64,000 nucleotides of DNA, taken from positions 25,623,373 to 25,687,372 of the forward strand of contig NC_083648.1 in the NCBI RefSeq assembly GCF_963576545.1, in the 5' to 3' direction. Made by a program: the position numbers and the translations under genes. This document shows, one piece after another, positions 11,561 through 29,053 of the stretch; position 1 is the first letter of the stretch, and every line of letters starts with the position of its first letter. This DNA comes from Limanda limanda. Taxonomy: Eukaryota; Chordata; Actinopteri; Pleuronectiformes; Pleuronectidae. Under the pieces are notes generated by a model. The model had not been told where the DNA came from. It searched no databases and was given only the letters and a program-made list of their open reading frames with translations.

Positions 11561-14500
11561 CCAATAGGACAACGAGCATAATATGTGCCTTCCAAACAAA
11601 CGTTTGACCGATATACCACCACCAGTGTCTGGACCCCGGGGGGTATTCCTGTTCGATGCTCTGCTCCACCTCCTTCTAATCCTAATGACGGCTCAAAGGG
11701 GTCTAAAATGCTAAAGACTGTAAAACATTCACATTACGTCTGTGCGTTTGTCAAAAATAAATATTGCTAAATTTGGAATCAAGTCTCTCCTGATTGAATT
11801 GTTGTGTTGTCTAAACAACTGCGGCAACTTTCTTGCTGTTTGCATTTATAAGAGAGACATTTTAAGTCTTGCCCCCCTTCGTTGTACCTCTGTGCCGACA
11901 CTTTAAAAATAGCAAACAGGGGAAGCCTTAAAAGATATTACTGAAGCCACATCTGGTAACTCAACTGTTTATAATATCAACAGCAGGAGAAGCCCTGGGT
12001 GTAAGTTCGTCTCTATCACTTGCCAGCTGCTGAATCCGTAAATCTGGCCTATCCGGACCAAGCTCCTTTATCCTCTTTGTTACTGTGTTTCTGAAAAGAA
12101 AATCTCGAATTTGCCTCAGTTTTGCTTGAAGTCGCCATACCTTTGCTGGTCAGCTCGCAGCGGAAGTAACTCAGTGACGGTGGAAGTACCTGAGATGGCG
12201 TTGAAGGTCGGCCAATCACATTAGATTACAAAAACATAAGTCAATACCAATTTGTTGTAAATAGAAGTGTCTTGGGCTCAGAGAGATATGCCCGTGGAAA
12301 ATCTGCAACAACCCAATAAAGAGCAGCCTCAGGTTCCCTGGTTGCCAAAAGTTTAAGGACTCACTCTCATTTGGCCGGCACCCCACACCGGAAAGTATCT
12401 ATATATAAAAAGAAATTAACCAAATACAATTTGAAAACAATTTCTACTGTGGCACTTACGGTACCCTAACCCTAACACTTGCATTGTATGAGGAAATTAT
12501 CTTATCAAGTTATGTTAAATATATGGCAACAGTGGTGACTGTCCTTGCTCTGACAGATTTTAGGCAATCAAATAAAGAATACTTTAAGTCCCGATTCCAT
12601 GAGATATGATTCTTAAGCTCAAGAGTTAAAGTCTGGAGTAAGTGTGGCTGAGAGGCTGTCTGGCAAGCTGACAAATAGAAAAACTGTTGTAAAGAAACAG
12701 TCCCTAGTAAACTGTGACAGTGGGTTCTGGATTAACCAACATATGTTGTTGCTAATGTGTACGGAAGCAGATTGGCACTGATGACTCATAAGTTACCTTG
12801 AGAAAACATTGAGAAAATACTTTGTAATGGTCATTTATGGTTCCAGACTCAGGAATTTCAGTGTGCCGTTAATTTGTTATTTTGCCACATTATCCTTCAA
12901 GTAATAAGCACATGAAAAAACGCATCAGTCACAAAAGATGGCAATCAAAAACATTCATTGAAATAATGCAAAATAAACTGAACATTGACATGTTTTTTGT
13001 TTTCAGTCACGCAAAAATGAGCAGTTTCCATGTTGAAAAACATAGTCTCATATTCTCTGAAACAATCCTGCCCAATTTGATCTGAAACGTCTGTACTAAG
13101 GGCAAACATCAGATTTTATTTTTTTTATCTTTTCTTAACATAGACCTTCAGACAAGAGAAAAAATAAAATCCAACGCATGGCTTTATATACATTTTCTTA
13201 CAGCATGTACACACAAAAGAAAAAAGTTTAACAAAGCAGGTAACACAAAAGAACTGTCAATCCAAGCTAAAAAAACACCAGTGACTGTGAAGCATGATTA
13301 TACTGCCAGAACAGTACAATATTGTTATTATTAATGCTTATGCTGAGAAGCAGCAGGACTTACTGGGGTCCGGCCGGGGGCTTGAGGGGGGTCAAACATG
13401 CAGGCACAGCCCTGAGGTCAGAGTGAGGAGAGGGGGAGAGTCTCCCGGCTGGCCACTTCACTTCCACTTGAGTTTAATTTAGTGAGACGTGTGCATTCAA
13501 TATGAAATTTCATGACATGACAGCTTTTGAACATGTTCGATGTTCTCTTGTTCTATTTCAAGGCCATACTTCTACTTACCTTTCCTTTTCCCCAAATGAG
13601 CAATATCACTTTAGGTGATATTTGATCACTTTTGGTTTCAATGGTGAATTACAACTTTCATTTAACAAATATAATTTCAATAATTTAATAATACAACTGG
13701 AATCTTTGCTCTGCCTTATCACAGCACTGAGATGAAAGTTTCAAATTATTAGAGATGTGTATTGACAGTAGCCAAGCTGATAGTTTTGGTAGAAAAGTCC
13801 ATAGTCACTTTAACTAAATTGTGCCTCATCTTTCCCTGCTATCTCTTACATGTAGTCACCATGTGAATTCCAAACCATATACCTATGGTGAGATGAAGTA
13901 AGGCAAACCCAGAGCTGTTGCTGTTGATGAGGTGACGCAAGGTGTTGGGGTGACAGATACACTGATGGTAAATGGTGACTGAGGCATTGCATTCATATCT
14001 ATGTAACTTCAGACTTTGAGGCATATCAGTTACTTACAGACATGGATACAGATGACAAAGGTAATAGTGGAGGCAAATTTGGCAGCCCACCTCTCTTTAT
14101 TATCCAGTAACACACAGGGGCTTTTAAAGCTACACATTCTGTGGCTGGCTTCGGGGACTGAATTGCCAACAGAGAGAAAGCAGAGCTGAGAACATCAACA
14201 TCAACAAGGTGTTTATGATGAATGCTGCCTACAGTGTTTTTTTGACATACAGCAGAATCTCTGGTGAAGTTTTTGTGTTTGCGATTTATAGGACAAGCAA
14301 TTATAAAAAACTTTGGAGAGAATGCTGACATATAACATGACCACAATCACCCTTTCCGTTTATAATACGTCCTATATAATGATAATGAACAGCTTCACAA
14401 GTATTACTTTCAGTATGCATGTATTAGAATGGTGGTGTACATTATGACAGAGTTTTACGGACAATGTTTTGAAAGGAGAGTTTAGGTGTCCTGCAACATT

Positions 14501-16019
14501 ACTATTGAGAAATCCACTGAGTACTGTTCATCTTACCCGACTGCCAATCTTTGTTGTGGTCAGTTATGCTTGCGAAAAACATGACTCATTGGATGTGCTC
14601 AGGGATTCTGCAGCTTTGGATGTGATATAAAAGTATATTTTTTACCGAAGAAAAAGTGATATTGACAGTGTCATATACTTTATAACAGGAGTTCAGATTT
14701 CACTGTTGAGGCCCCAGCTGTAGTTTGGTTGATTTAGTTTTCACTTTTCACCCTATGATTTATTACTGACATATTATAATTGAACTAGGAGAAGTAAACA
14801 TGACGCCATATGAACAGACCAGTGAGCTATTGATTGGACAGTTTGGCTGATCTCCTCCTGCATTATCATCAGAGCAAGATGGACCCACAAATGACAAAAA
14901 CATCTGGTTAACAGAAACCGGATTTGTGTATTCAATTTGCATTGACCTTGACTGAGGGAGACTGCAACTGGACTGCGTTGTTCAGATAACATGAATCAGG
15001 GAAGTTATCACATGATCAGGGTCAAACCTTTCTGAGTTTTGAGAGACTGGTAGCCATACACATTTAAGAGCAGTTTATCTTTAAATGTCATGCTATTTTC
15101 ATCACATATCTACTATGTCAGACTGACCAGAAGCTAAGTGGACCAAACAAGTAAAGTGAATCACTAAAGTAGAGCCTTAAGTGATCCATTACATTGTAAA
15201 CAATATTTTGTACATTTAACCAAATTGTGAATGAATTCTGAATATATTGTCAGAGTAGTACAGCCACTGAATAACAATATCACATTATAAGACACTAAAA
15301 CTCTCCAGTGCAATGTTGAATTGCTTAAAATTGACAGGTTGATAAGAACATTGTTAATAAAATTGGCCGGTTAGCACAAATACCTTAATGCTGTATGGAT
15401 AAGTATGTTTGAGCTATTAGATTTTTTATCATGTGTCTATCTGTCTTAACCTCTCACTGCCTCCTTTTTTCTTTGTCACTCAATCTTCACACACTTTAAA
15501 ACCTAAAATGAGTAATTTTGATATCTATATTACCACAAGTTAAAACTTTTTGAAAGCTAGCTTGCCACCACTCATGTTTCATGTTTCTCAGAACCTTGCA
15601 ATGTAGTAGTTAACAACTTGATTACTATCATTACCAATGTAGTGAGTATTTGGGATTTCACTGAATAAGTACTGACTTGATCAATTATTCATTTAAAAGT
15701 CACCTATAACAAATATCTAGTAGCTTCACAAAGCTGTCTTTCCAAAGTGCTTTCTAGTTTTTGACAGATAGAGTTCCATATCTGTTTTTCTAAGAGTGCA
15801 GGACCTTTTCCAAGTTTGTTCAATAAGATATTGGAACACTATGAATGGCATTTTCCAAAGTGGACTTTTTGACTTGTCATTGCAAGAAAAGCACAAGTGA
15901 AACTAATACCTGTTGCTCAGTCCAACAACTGGACAACTGCCTTGTAATTCAGAAGGGGACAAATCGCACTATACTTTAGCGTAATTACTCTAGTATGATG
16001 TACTGATGATGCTTCTAAC

Positions 16020-16350
16020 ACACAACAGACGCAGAAAAAGGAAAGGAAACCAAATATCTTATGATTAAAAAGTGGAGCCATACAAGTAGAAGACGATGAA
16101 GATGATCAAGCATGTTCGTGGTGTCCATGTGCTGTATACAAAATCACCTGAACTCCACAGCAGAATGAACGTGTTACTTACTGCCTCTGCCTCCAGCCCC
16201 ACCCCTCACCTGAATCCCGCAGAGGATTTTTTGCTGTTGATAACGGGTCTGAGGAGAGAACTCCCGCTGCGCTGATCATGTGTGAAAGGCTAATCGCGGA
16301 GATAGCCCAGACACCAATTTGTCTGAAGACAGCTTTGAACAAGTTAACAA
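16020..16350. repeat. Unclassified repeat, copy 1
   Basis: Shares an ordered set of words with 40838-41185: ACTGCCTCTGCCTCCAGCCC / CACCTGAATCCCGCAGAG / GAGGAGAGAACTCCCGCTGC / TGATCATGTGTGAAAGG. The two copies differ by substitutions, as expected for old insertions. Confidence 0.5.
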
Positions 16351-16667
16351 ACAAATTTTAAAAACACGTTTTCACTTGGTCATTATGAATGATTAGCTGG
16401 ATTAGTACAGTAAAATTTTTAATTCAATCCATTTAAAACTGAATCAACAAAACACTAGAAAAAATTCCCAAAAAGTGAGGGGTCTGAATTCTTCCTGAAG
16501 CCACTATATTTAGATGAGGTCTCTATTTACAATCCCACTTCTCCAACTGGGGAAACAGCCGTGAATGTGCAAAGAATCAGGGCTATCAACTCACAGAACG
16601 CATCAGAGATATGGGCAATGATTGTATTTTGAAACAAATTTAGAAACAAGCCTGCAACTAAAATTAA

Positions 16668-16912
16668 ATAGTCTGTATTTATATTGCGCTTTACTATTTT
16701 TGCGCATTACAGTACAGTTTTTGTCATTTACCCATTCACACAAACATTCATACAGGGCATCTATTGCAACACTTTCTCTATGAAAAGGGGCAGTTTTGGG
16801 GCTCAGTATCTTGCCCAAGGACACTTTGGCATGCGGAATGGGGAAAGCTGAGATCGCAGTGCCAACCCTCTGTTAGAAAATGACCGCTCTACACCCCTCT
16901 ACCCCTCTCTGA
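16668..16912 (-). repeat. tRNA-derived SINE, diverged copy
   Basis: Tail-first on the plus strand: TATTTATATTGCGCTTTACT … CTTGCCCAAGGACACTTTGG CATGC … ending in the head complement CTCTACACCCCTCTACCC. Same family as 20919-21171, more diverged. Confidence 0.65.
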
Positions 16913-17264
16913 CCAGCAAAAATTTACTCTGTGAGAGAAAGGCCTGTAATCCATTAAAGTGAAGATGTGGTTTTATGGGTCCTAGGACTTATGTCTGTCG
17001 GTTTAAACTGTATCCATAGGGAAACTGTTTACTTATTTATACGTCCTTTGTTTATTTGTTTGAATATATGATTATGATCCTATCCATCCATTCATGTCCC
17101 TACATTTCCTTGGTGTTAATCTTGGATGGTAAGAGTCTGTTTCTTAATCTATTCATTTATTTCCTCACCTAGTTACGATATACCTGCCAGACTTTCTATT
17201 TGATCTATTCAATAATCCATCTATCCATTCTGAAACACAGGGCAGTTTTTCTGTAGTGCTTGTC

Positions 17265-22264
<5,000 letters not shown>

Positions 22265-23759
22265 TCATTGCCTGAGCCAGACTTACTGGTACTCCAGTCA
22301 AATATTCTACTACATTGCATGTGAAGGACAGTCTCTTTCTGTTAGCAGCTCTTCACTGGTCTTTGATGAGAGGTCTCTATTAGTCTGTGGTTCTTAGGTT
22401 TGGAACTATTCATCAAGCAAGATTGACAGAAAGATTGATGAAAAGAGAGAGGGAGAGCAGTGACACAATTGAAAAGAGGTAAGAGAGTACTGAGAAGTGA
22501 GGATGGTGGTGTGGATGAGTGCTTCCACAGGGCCCTAGGAAAGGCAGAGGATGGCAGGAAATGAAAGCCTCACTGCCTCTTCTCAGCCCCGTCAACTCTC
22601 TTTTCAGCTCGCCACACAATCTGAAATCAGGAAAGAAAAAAAAAGAGAGAAAGATAAAGCCAATGGGGTTCAATTCAGATTGTGACATAATGCACCAAGC
22701 AACCATAGCAGGGATAGCAATATCACATAAACACACTTGAATGCCACAGAGTACAGAGAGTACTGTTAGAATTAACACACTGGTTGTAGCAGCCAACCAG
22801 TGCAGTTTTTGTGAACATATTTCAACATACTTTTTCATATAAAGGTCACTGTAATCTTACTTTTGACAACTGAAACACAGTAACATGAGGTCATTGTGCC
22901 CTTGACCTCCAGGCACAAACATATAATCAGTTAATCTTCTAGTTCAAGTGAAAGTTTGCACCAAATTTTAAGACATTCCCTCAAACATATACATACTCTC
23001 ATTCATCAAATTAAGTGTGTTTTTTCTAAAATTTGTTATTGAGAAAGTTTAGAATAACATTCAGATTCATGATGTGTTCCTAAACTGCTGAATTGTTTGC
23101 ATCTGTGTTCTTATGGTTCATGAATAAGATTTAATTCTCCAATTAAAAGTATCTGCTAGTTATAGGAAGGTAAATGCCTATTTAACAGGTTTGTGTGCAC
23201 ATAGAAATTGAAAATAAAATGATACAATTAGACATTCAGTAAAAGTTACACAGTTGATAAAATGAAAGACTAAATAAAGCCATTTTCAGACATGACCTCC
23301 GGAGGATCTCCGGAAAATAAGGTCCAGACTTTATCCATAGGTTGCCTTTCATACATGAACAATGTAGTTGGAGATTATCTGCTCAGATGAGTTGGCGAGG
23401 TGGTGCAGCAGGCAGAGGAAGGTGTTTAAATTGTTTTTGTTTCTAGCACATTGACCCTGAGGACAGGGAGCCCTCCACAGCTCCACTCCCCCAGGCAGCA
23501 GAGGGGCACGGACCCAAGGACCCCTGACAGCTCCACTGCACAGGCCAGAGTGCACACAGCCCGGCAAAACTGAGCGCGCCCAGCCATCTCCTCCGGCTGT
23601 CCATACACTGCCTATGTTTTTTTTTATTCTGTTGTTTTTATCCAGTCTGAGTTTACACCTGTCTGATGACACTGTTTGTGTGTGTGCGTGTGTCTGGATG
23701 TCTGTGTTAGGCTAGGGAGAGACAGATCGGAAGATATGTAGGAAAACCGCTAATAGAAC

Positions 23760-24331
23760 TAGGGATGCACCGATCCGATATTTGTATGGGTATCGGTACC
23801 GATATTGAAGAAATTTCTAGATCGGGTATCGGTGACAATGGGCCGATCCATATCGGCTGATCTATTCAGTGTAATTCTATGCTGTGCGCTGTGAGGGACG
23901 TCATATGCAAGCAACACGCCGTGCGCGGAGCCTACAGTGTACAAAATGGAGCGAGCGAAAGGATCGGCTCCCCCGTGTCACTTTTGAGGGGGGTGGGTCC
24001 TTTCTTGGGACCGCGGGGTGGTGTCCCGCCGGTGCGGAAGGCGGGCCGTTGGAGGGGACCGGGTACGGCGGTCGGCGGCGGCGACTCTGGACGCGTGTCG
24101 GGCCCTTCTCGCGGATCACCTCAGCCACGGCGCCCACTGGGGGAATCCTCCGTTTGCGCGGGGGACAACTCCGGCGGTGCGCCTCGGCTGGCGCCTAGCA
24201 GCTGACTTAGAACTGGTGCGGACCAGGGGAATCCGACTGTTTAATTAGTATCGGATCGGAATCGGCCGATACTAAACCTCAGCTATCGGTATCGGTATCA
24301 GAGGTGAAAAAAGCGGATCGGTGCATCCCTA
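23760..24331. mobile_element. Non-autonomous hAT element containing 28S rDNA
   Basis: Both ends carry an 18-bp perfect terminal inverted repeat, TAGGGATGCACCGATCCG. Flanking 8-mers AATAGAAC (23752-23759) and AACAGTAC (24332-24339) match at 6 of 8 positions, as expected for an old hAT duplication. The outer parts are rich in ATCGGTATCGG/GGCCGATC motifs typical of this hAT family. No transposase remains. The middle is a piece of 28S rRNA gene (see next entry). Confidence 0.85.
23960..24247 (+). pseudogene. 28S rRNA gene fragment inside hAT element
   Basis: GGCGGCGACTCTGGACGCG, GTCGGGCCCTTCTCGCGGATC and TGGCGCCTAGCAGCTGACTT followed by AGAACTGGTGCGGACCAGGG GAATCCGACTGTTTAATTA are conserved vertebrate 28S rRNA sequence, with a GC-rich expansion segment between them. 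About 290 bases, sense on the plus strand. The right breakpoint is sharp, at TTTAATTA|GTATCGGATC; the left one is less clear (near 23950-23970). The open frames over it are not proteins. Confidence 0.88.
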
Positions 24332-24355
24332 AACAGTACTCATATTTATTATATA

Positions 24356-24711
24356 TTAAAGGGGTCTTATTATGAAAATTCCACTTTTGTAGTGCTTCTA
24401 CACGTTAATATGGGTATCTGGCATGTCTACAGTCCCCAAAACTCTGGAAAAAAACAACTCCCGCGATTTGTTATGGTTCCTCTATGTCAGAAACGATACG
24501 CTTGAGTGGGTCCAATGGGATTACGACCAAAAAGTACGTCATGGCACTCAAAACAGGTCAATCTGAGGAGGGCTGTTTTAGACAGGGTAAAAAGGGTGCT
24601 GTTTTAAATGATCCTTGTGGTATTTTGACCAAAATATGTTTCAGACATTTAATTAAGACCCCAATGAACCATATCAACTGTGGTAAAATGGGCTTAATAT
24701 TTCCCCTTTAA
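24356..24711. mobile_element. MITE with TTAA ends
   Basis: Starts TTAAAGGGGTCTTATTATG and ends TTCCCCTTTAA, i.e. short inverted repeats with TTAA at both edges, the target of piggyBac/Kolobok-type elements. It has no coding capacity and lies 24 bp from the end of the hAT element at 23760-24331. Confidence 0.6.
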
Positions 24712-25516
24712 TATATTTTGACAGAAGTATCTGGACCACTGAGAGAAGTCGAGATACTTGACCTGGACTGTTATCAACATCACTGTGCGAGATTATCACC
24801 TTGAATATTACAGATGAGGTACAAAGACATTCTATATAATTTTTCAATATGTTTATTTCTTTCAGTACATCAGTTCTGGCCGAGGTAACATATGATCATC
24901 ACAGTGTGATGCTTGCACCTGCTTTACACAGAATAAACTGTAAATACCAGTCTTGGCTGCTTGACTTTACACAGCTGTTATCACGTGTGCCAAAAGGCCA
25001 GAAAAGTATTTACAGACTACACCCTTTGTAGTGACTTTTTTGCTTTCATAATTTTTTTGGATTGTTTATTTTTTGTCATCACATCACCATGTCACTATAC
25101 CTAGGATGGCATGAATCTTTTTAGAGAATACATAAATGTGTCACCCAGTGATACATAATAACAATCATATTGACATGTGTACAAAACATACTGAAAATCA
25201 ACATATACTGAATTTGTTTTAATCAAAAACAAAATTATGTGAAACAAAAAAAAGGAGAAAAAAAAGACTGTAGAATGCTTTACTTTATGTAAGGTAGTGC
25301 TCCCCTAAGTGACTGTCATGGAGCATCACATTCCACAAATTTGTATTCACTCACCCTTTAGACCATCTCTTTTCAAACAGGTTTAAGTTTCCCCTCATTT
25401 TGTGAGTTTGATATTCCATTTGAGATATTTGGTGAACCGTATCCTGCCATTTCTATATTTGGAGACACTTTCTGGAGCCAATTTCTTGTTATCTGCGCTT
25501 ATATGTGCAGTATCTT

Positions 25517-25980
25517 TAACAAGTATTTATCATGTTTGTTTTGTATTTGTCTCCCATTTTGCAAAGCACCCCAAGATTTGTGTTCAGTTGGATAACCCTT
25601 TTTAGAATAATATTGATTTCCTCCCTGATTTTATTCCAGAATAATTGTACTGAAGGGCGAGACCAAAAAATATGACTAAAATTAGCATAGGATTCACAAC
25701 ACTCCCTCCAGCAATTTGTTGTTTTTCTTTTAATCATATTTCAGTTGCTGTGTTGAGGTAACATAGTAGCGTGTTTATATGTTCAATGCATATTTTCTAC
25801 CATAAGGAGATACTGTAGTTGTAAGAACATTGCAATTCATTTCCTTCCAACTTTCCTCAGATATGTATGTATTAAGTTCTTCTTCCCATTTTAGTTTTGC
25901 CCTTGTATCTTGTTGTACATGACTGCTTTCTAAGATAGCATAAACTGATGAGATCATGTGATACTTAAACATTGTTGCAA
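25517..25980 (-). pseudogene. L1-like LINE ORF2 C-terminal fragment
   Basis: Minus strand: RAKLKWEEELNTYISEESWK, TTTVSPYGRKYALNI, then NCWRECCESYANFSHIFWSR and VQLFWNKIREEI. This is the conserved C-terminal segment of L1 ORF2 (W.(E)EL…CWR.C…HIFW.C..(V)Q.FW..I). The two parts are in different frames. It sits in the long intron upstream of fam110b exon 22004-22126. Confidence 0.7.
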
Positions 25981-27070
25981 ATCTTTATTAACAATTGCAC
26001 AAGTAGGTGTAAATCACCGTTGGTCTTCATTCCTATTTTGCTAGTGTGACTAACTTTTCATTTGTAGGTAGCAGAAGTAGAAGTAAGAGTGTGAAAGGTT
26101 GCATTTTTTGCCTTAAAAGGTCCTTTCTTGCCAAAGTTTTTAAAAGCTGTATCTTGTTTATTTGGTCCAAATTAAGGGTCTTCCTTTATCTCTCTCAGGT
26201 CATCCGTCATCTCACAGTATCTCTTAATTATATTCCGCACCTCCAGTGTATTATTGTATTGTCACTTATTTGTGTCATTCGATGACTGTCTTTACAAAAG
26301 GGTCAAATGAGACACCTGCTCTTCTCTATCAGCCTCCACCTAGCTTCAGAAGTGTAATTTAACCAAGTGCGTATTGATTGCATTTGGGCAGTGTAATAAT
26401 ATTACTTTTCTTTCGCCATTATAATTGTAACTTATTTTAACTCTCGGTTTTTAATCATTCCTTAACAATGTACTTATTTTATCCAAATATTAAAAACCCT
26501 TGCAATCCAAAAACAACGTCTTACTTTCTGTTCACCTACACAGGGGGGGGGTACTTGACAACGTGCAAGACATTATTTAGTAATAATACCAAGGCATGAT
26601 AAGACAAATAGCCAAACTAATTCAAAACGAGCTGTAACCTCAGGAATGAAAGCACAACGCACACAGGATCATGAGCAAATGCGTGCATGCGCGCTGGTGG
26701 TGGTGCAATGCAATGCCAAACCCCCAACGCAAAAGCAGCACAGCCATGGGTGTCCCACAGCCAGGAATATGGTGTTCCTGAACCGGAGCCAGCGCTGTGC
26801 CGCCTCACCGAAGCGCTGCTTACATAACCGAGGAGCAGGCAGCCCCTGCCAGCATCATTAATCAGCTCAACAGACAAACGTTGCAGTGAATCAAAGGTTG
26901 CTGCCCGTCTCACACTAATCCGAACAATAGCCATATTTTCGACATGACAGAAAAAATGGAGAAAAACGCAGGTCCGACACAACGTTAACAGCGTCATTCC
27001 GGTGCCACTCTTTCAAAGTCCAACAGGCGGCCAATTTGGCATCCCAGCTGAGCCAGTTCGGCGACCTTAC

Positions 27071-27200
27071 CTGAATATGCTGCTCCTGAAAACAAAGGAT
27101 GCTGCTGCGGTTTTTCTCCGTTGGATCGGTGCGTCTGCTCGGCCTGTCAGCATCCTGTTCCCAGCCAGCGGCACCACTGTCACGCCGCATGGCAACAAGG
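27071..27200 (-). promoter_or_regulatory. Putative fam110b 5' non-coding exon in CpG-rich promoter region
   Basis: The minus-strand sequence ends GAGCAGCATATTCAG|GTAAGGTCG, a strong splice donor. It sits in a CG-richer stretch (about 26640-27250) upstream of fam110b on the same strand. It has an ATG frame (MRRDSGAAGWEQDADRPSRR…), but no family is recognised and FAM110 genes usually have 5' non-coding exons, so it is taken as leader sequence. The acceptor before 22126 was not located. Left limit exact; start approximate. Confidence 0.45.
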
Positions 27201-27299
27201 CTGCATTTCCGGTCACTACTTTCACAGTAACGGTCAAATGTTTGCCACGATTTACTGTAAACGTAGCTTATGTTAAGAGGTGTTTGTGAAAAATTGTTC

Positions 27300-29050
27300 C
27301 GTCTAAGTTAAGTTAAGTTTAGCATATTATAAAAAAAAACGCCTGACATTGTTCATTTGTAAAACAAAAAGGGAATATCGGCGTGTTTTAATTGAATAAC
27401 CACCTGAAACAGTGTTCCTGTTGTGTACTGTTTGCAGTTTAAATATAAGAAACTATCAAATATGATATACCATATTCTCTCTTTCTCTCTCTCTCCATAT
27501 ATATATATATACACACACATTTATATACCTTAACATTTTAGGTTTAAAAAGAGTCATCGATCGAGACAATTTTTTAAACAAAAACATAGAGGCATTTGTT
27601 ATTTTACACACATAGCAGTCGCTTCGCAAGGTTAGTTTGCTCCATCTTTGGCTTTTATTTTGGAACTATAAATCTTTTTCCTGGTCAGTGTTGTCCTAAC
27701 GCTCGCTGCCTTGTTGCAGCTCCCAGCAGCAGAGTCTCCTCACCAACACACAGGCAGCAGAGCGGGTGTGCAGAGTGCGGCTGAATGTACCCTGACTACA
27801 TACGATAGCAGCTCTGTTCATTTACACAGTCACACGCATACTCTGTCTATGGTCTCATTCAGTATATCTCCGTTAATCGTTGTATATTAAGGACGTAATC
27901 GTGCGTCTGGATGTCAGCCAGCCAGTTCTCCCCTATGAATATGAATGGAGCGCTCCATTCGTTAAAGGGCCAGCGCGTGTCTTGGCTTTAGGTGCGTCGA
28001 GATGGACTGCGACTGATCGACAGGCGTCTATCTGCAGACAGCCACAGATAACAGATTTCTACATCACGTCCTAATTTGGGATTGGGTCTTAAGGCCTGGT
28101 ATACGGTCAGTTTGAATACTACCTGCCTATGTTGCAAGTTGTGGCTGACAGGTTTAAAGATTATCCTGATATATTTAAGGTAACATAATCTTTCTTGTAA
28201 TGTGAGTTTCTTCTGACATTTGTATCTCAGACAGGATCTTAGGAGTGTCATCTGAAGTTCTATAATTTGAATAGAATACAAGATTTAGTTGTAAACTAGA
28301 CTACAGTAAACAACAGCAACTTTCTGTTATTTATATACAAGAACCTTTGAAGAGGTTTCCTGCAATGTAGAGATTAACACTATTTTTACTTTACAGCTTT
28401 TGTCTAAATGCATAGGTCTTCTGTGTTTTCGCCGTCAAAATTGCTACCACTATAAACAAGTTTTCTAAATTGTCAAAAAAAAGGGAACCAGACAGGGCTA
28501 CTTAACCTGTAAATTAACTAAAATATATCACAGTCAGAGAGCTAGCCCAGATAGCTTGTTATCCTAGCTACAAAAAGGCTTCAAAGTTCAGTTGATCAAT
28601 TAATATTCAATTAATATTCCAATCCGAATAACAATCAAATCAAATAAGTATGATTAATAGACAAACATCAAAGACTCACATTCACTAAAATATTAAATAA
28701 TCAATATATTTTTTTTAACAGCAATTGAAATATCCATTAATCAAACAAATTAAATAAGGACTGAGATAATTAGTGCCCTTTCAGTAGTCTCTGAGTTCTG
28801 ATGATGTATGAATGTGTTCAGGGAAAATTGTTTGTTTGTAGAATTCACTTCAGTTACAGTTCAGTTCTTCGTAGTCCGATCGGTGGAGAGGGATGTGTGT
28901 GTGTTTGAGAGAGTGCTTTAATCTTTAGGGAGAGTGAAGGTGAATTAACCATAGTTAATAGTCCATGGGCCCAGACCTGAAATTTCACATATCTGTACCA
29001 TCTGGCTGGGCAAATAGTAGTTGCTATTTTTTAATTGTTATACATCCCTA
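27300..29050. other. No gene seen
   Basis: AT-rich sequence with a short (CT)n/(TA)n/(CA)n simple-sequence block at about 27478-27520. The part 27700-28060 is slightly richer in CG. No exon, transposase or RNA gene was recognised. Confidence 0.35.
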
Positions 29051-29053
29051 GAT

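Larger units (their letters stand above)
12500..17264 (-). other. No coding gene seen; probable fam110b 3' UTR in its right part
   Basis: The stretch lies directly downstream of the fam110b stop codon on its coding strand, so the right part should be 3' UTR; fam110b transcripts in mammals have long 3' UTRs. Candidate reversed AATAAA signals occur, for example at 17156-17161, and an A-rich block near 13110 could be a distal end. It also holds a SINE (16668-16912), an unclassified repeat (about 16020-16350), and a GC-rich exon-like block at 13364-13470. No protein-coding similarity was recognised. Confidence 0.4.

Noticed and set aside
22413..22838. 141-codon minus-strand frame with hydrophobic stretch upstream of fam110b
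   Set aside because: No recognisable domain, no splice context; composition (SLLSLSLFIN) reflects a GA-rich complement.
23960..24247. A functional rRNA gene
   Set aside because: Only about 290 of some 4000 bases of 28S, enclosed by transposon ends.
23879..24248. Four overlapping frames of 76-108 codons, Arg/Gly/Pro-rich
   Set aside because: They lie on the 28S rDNA piece within the hAT element; their composition is that of GC-rich rRNA, not protein.
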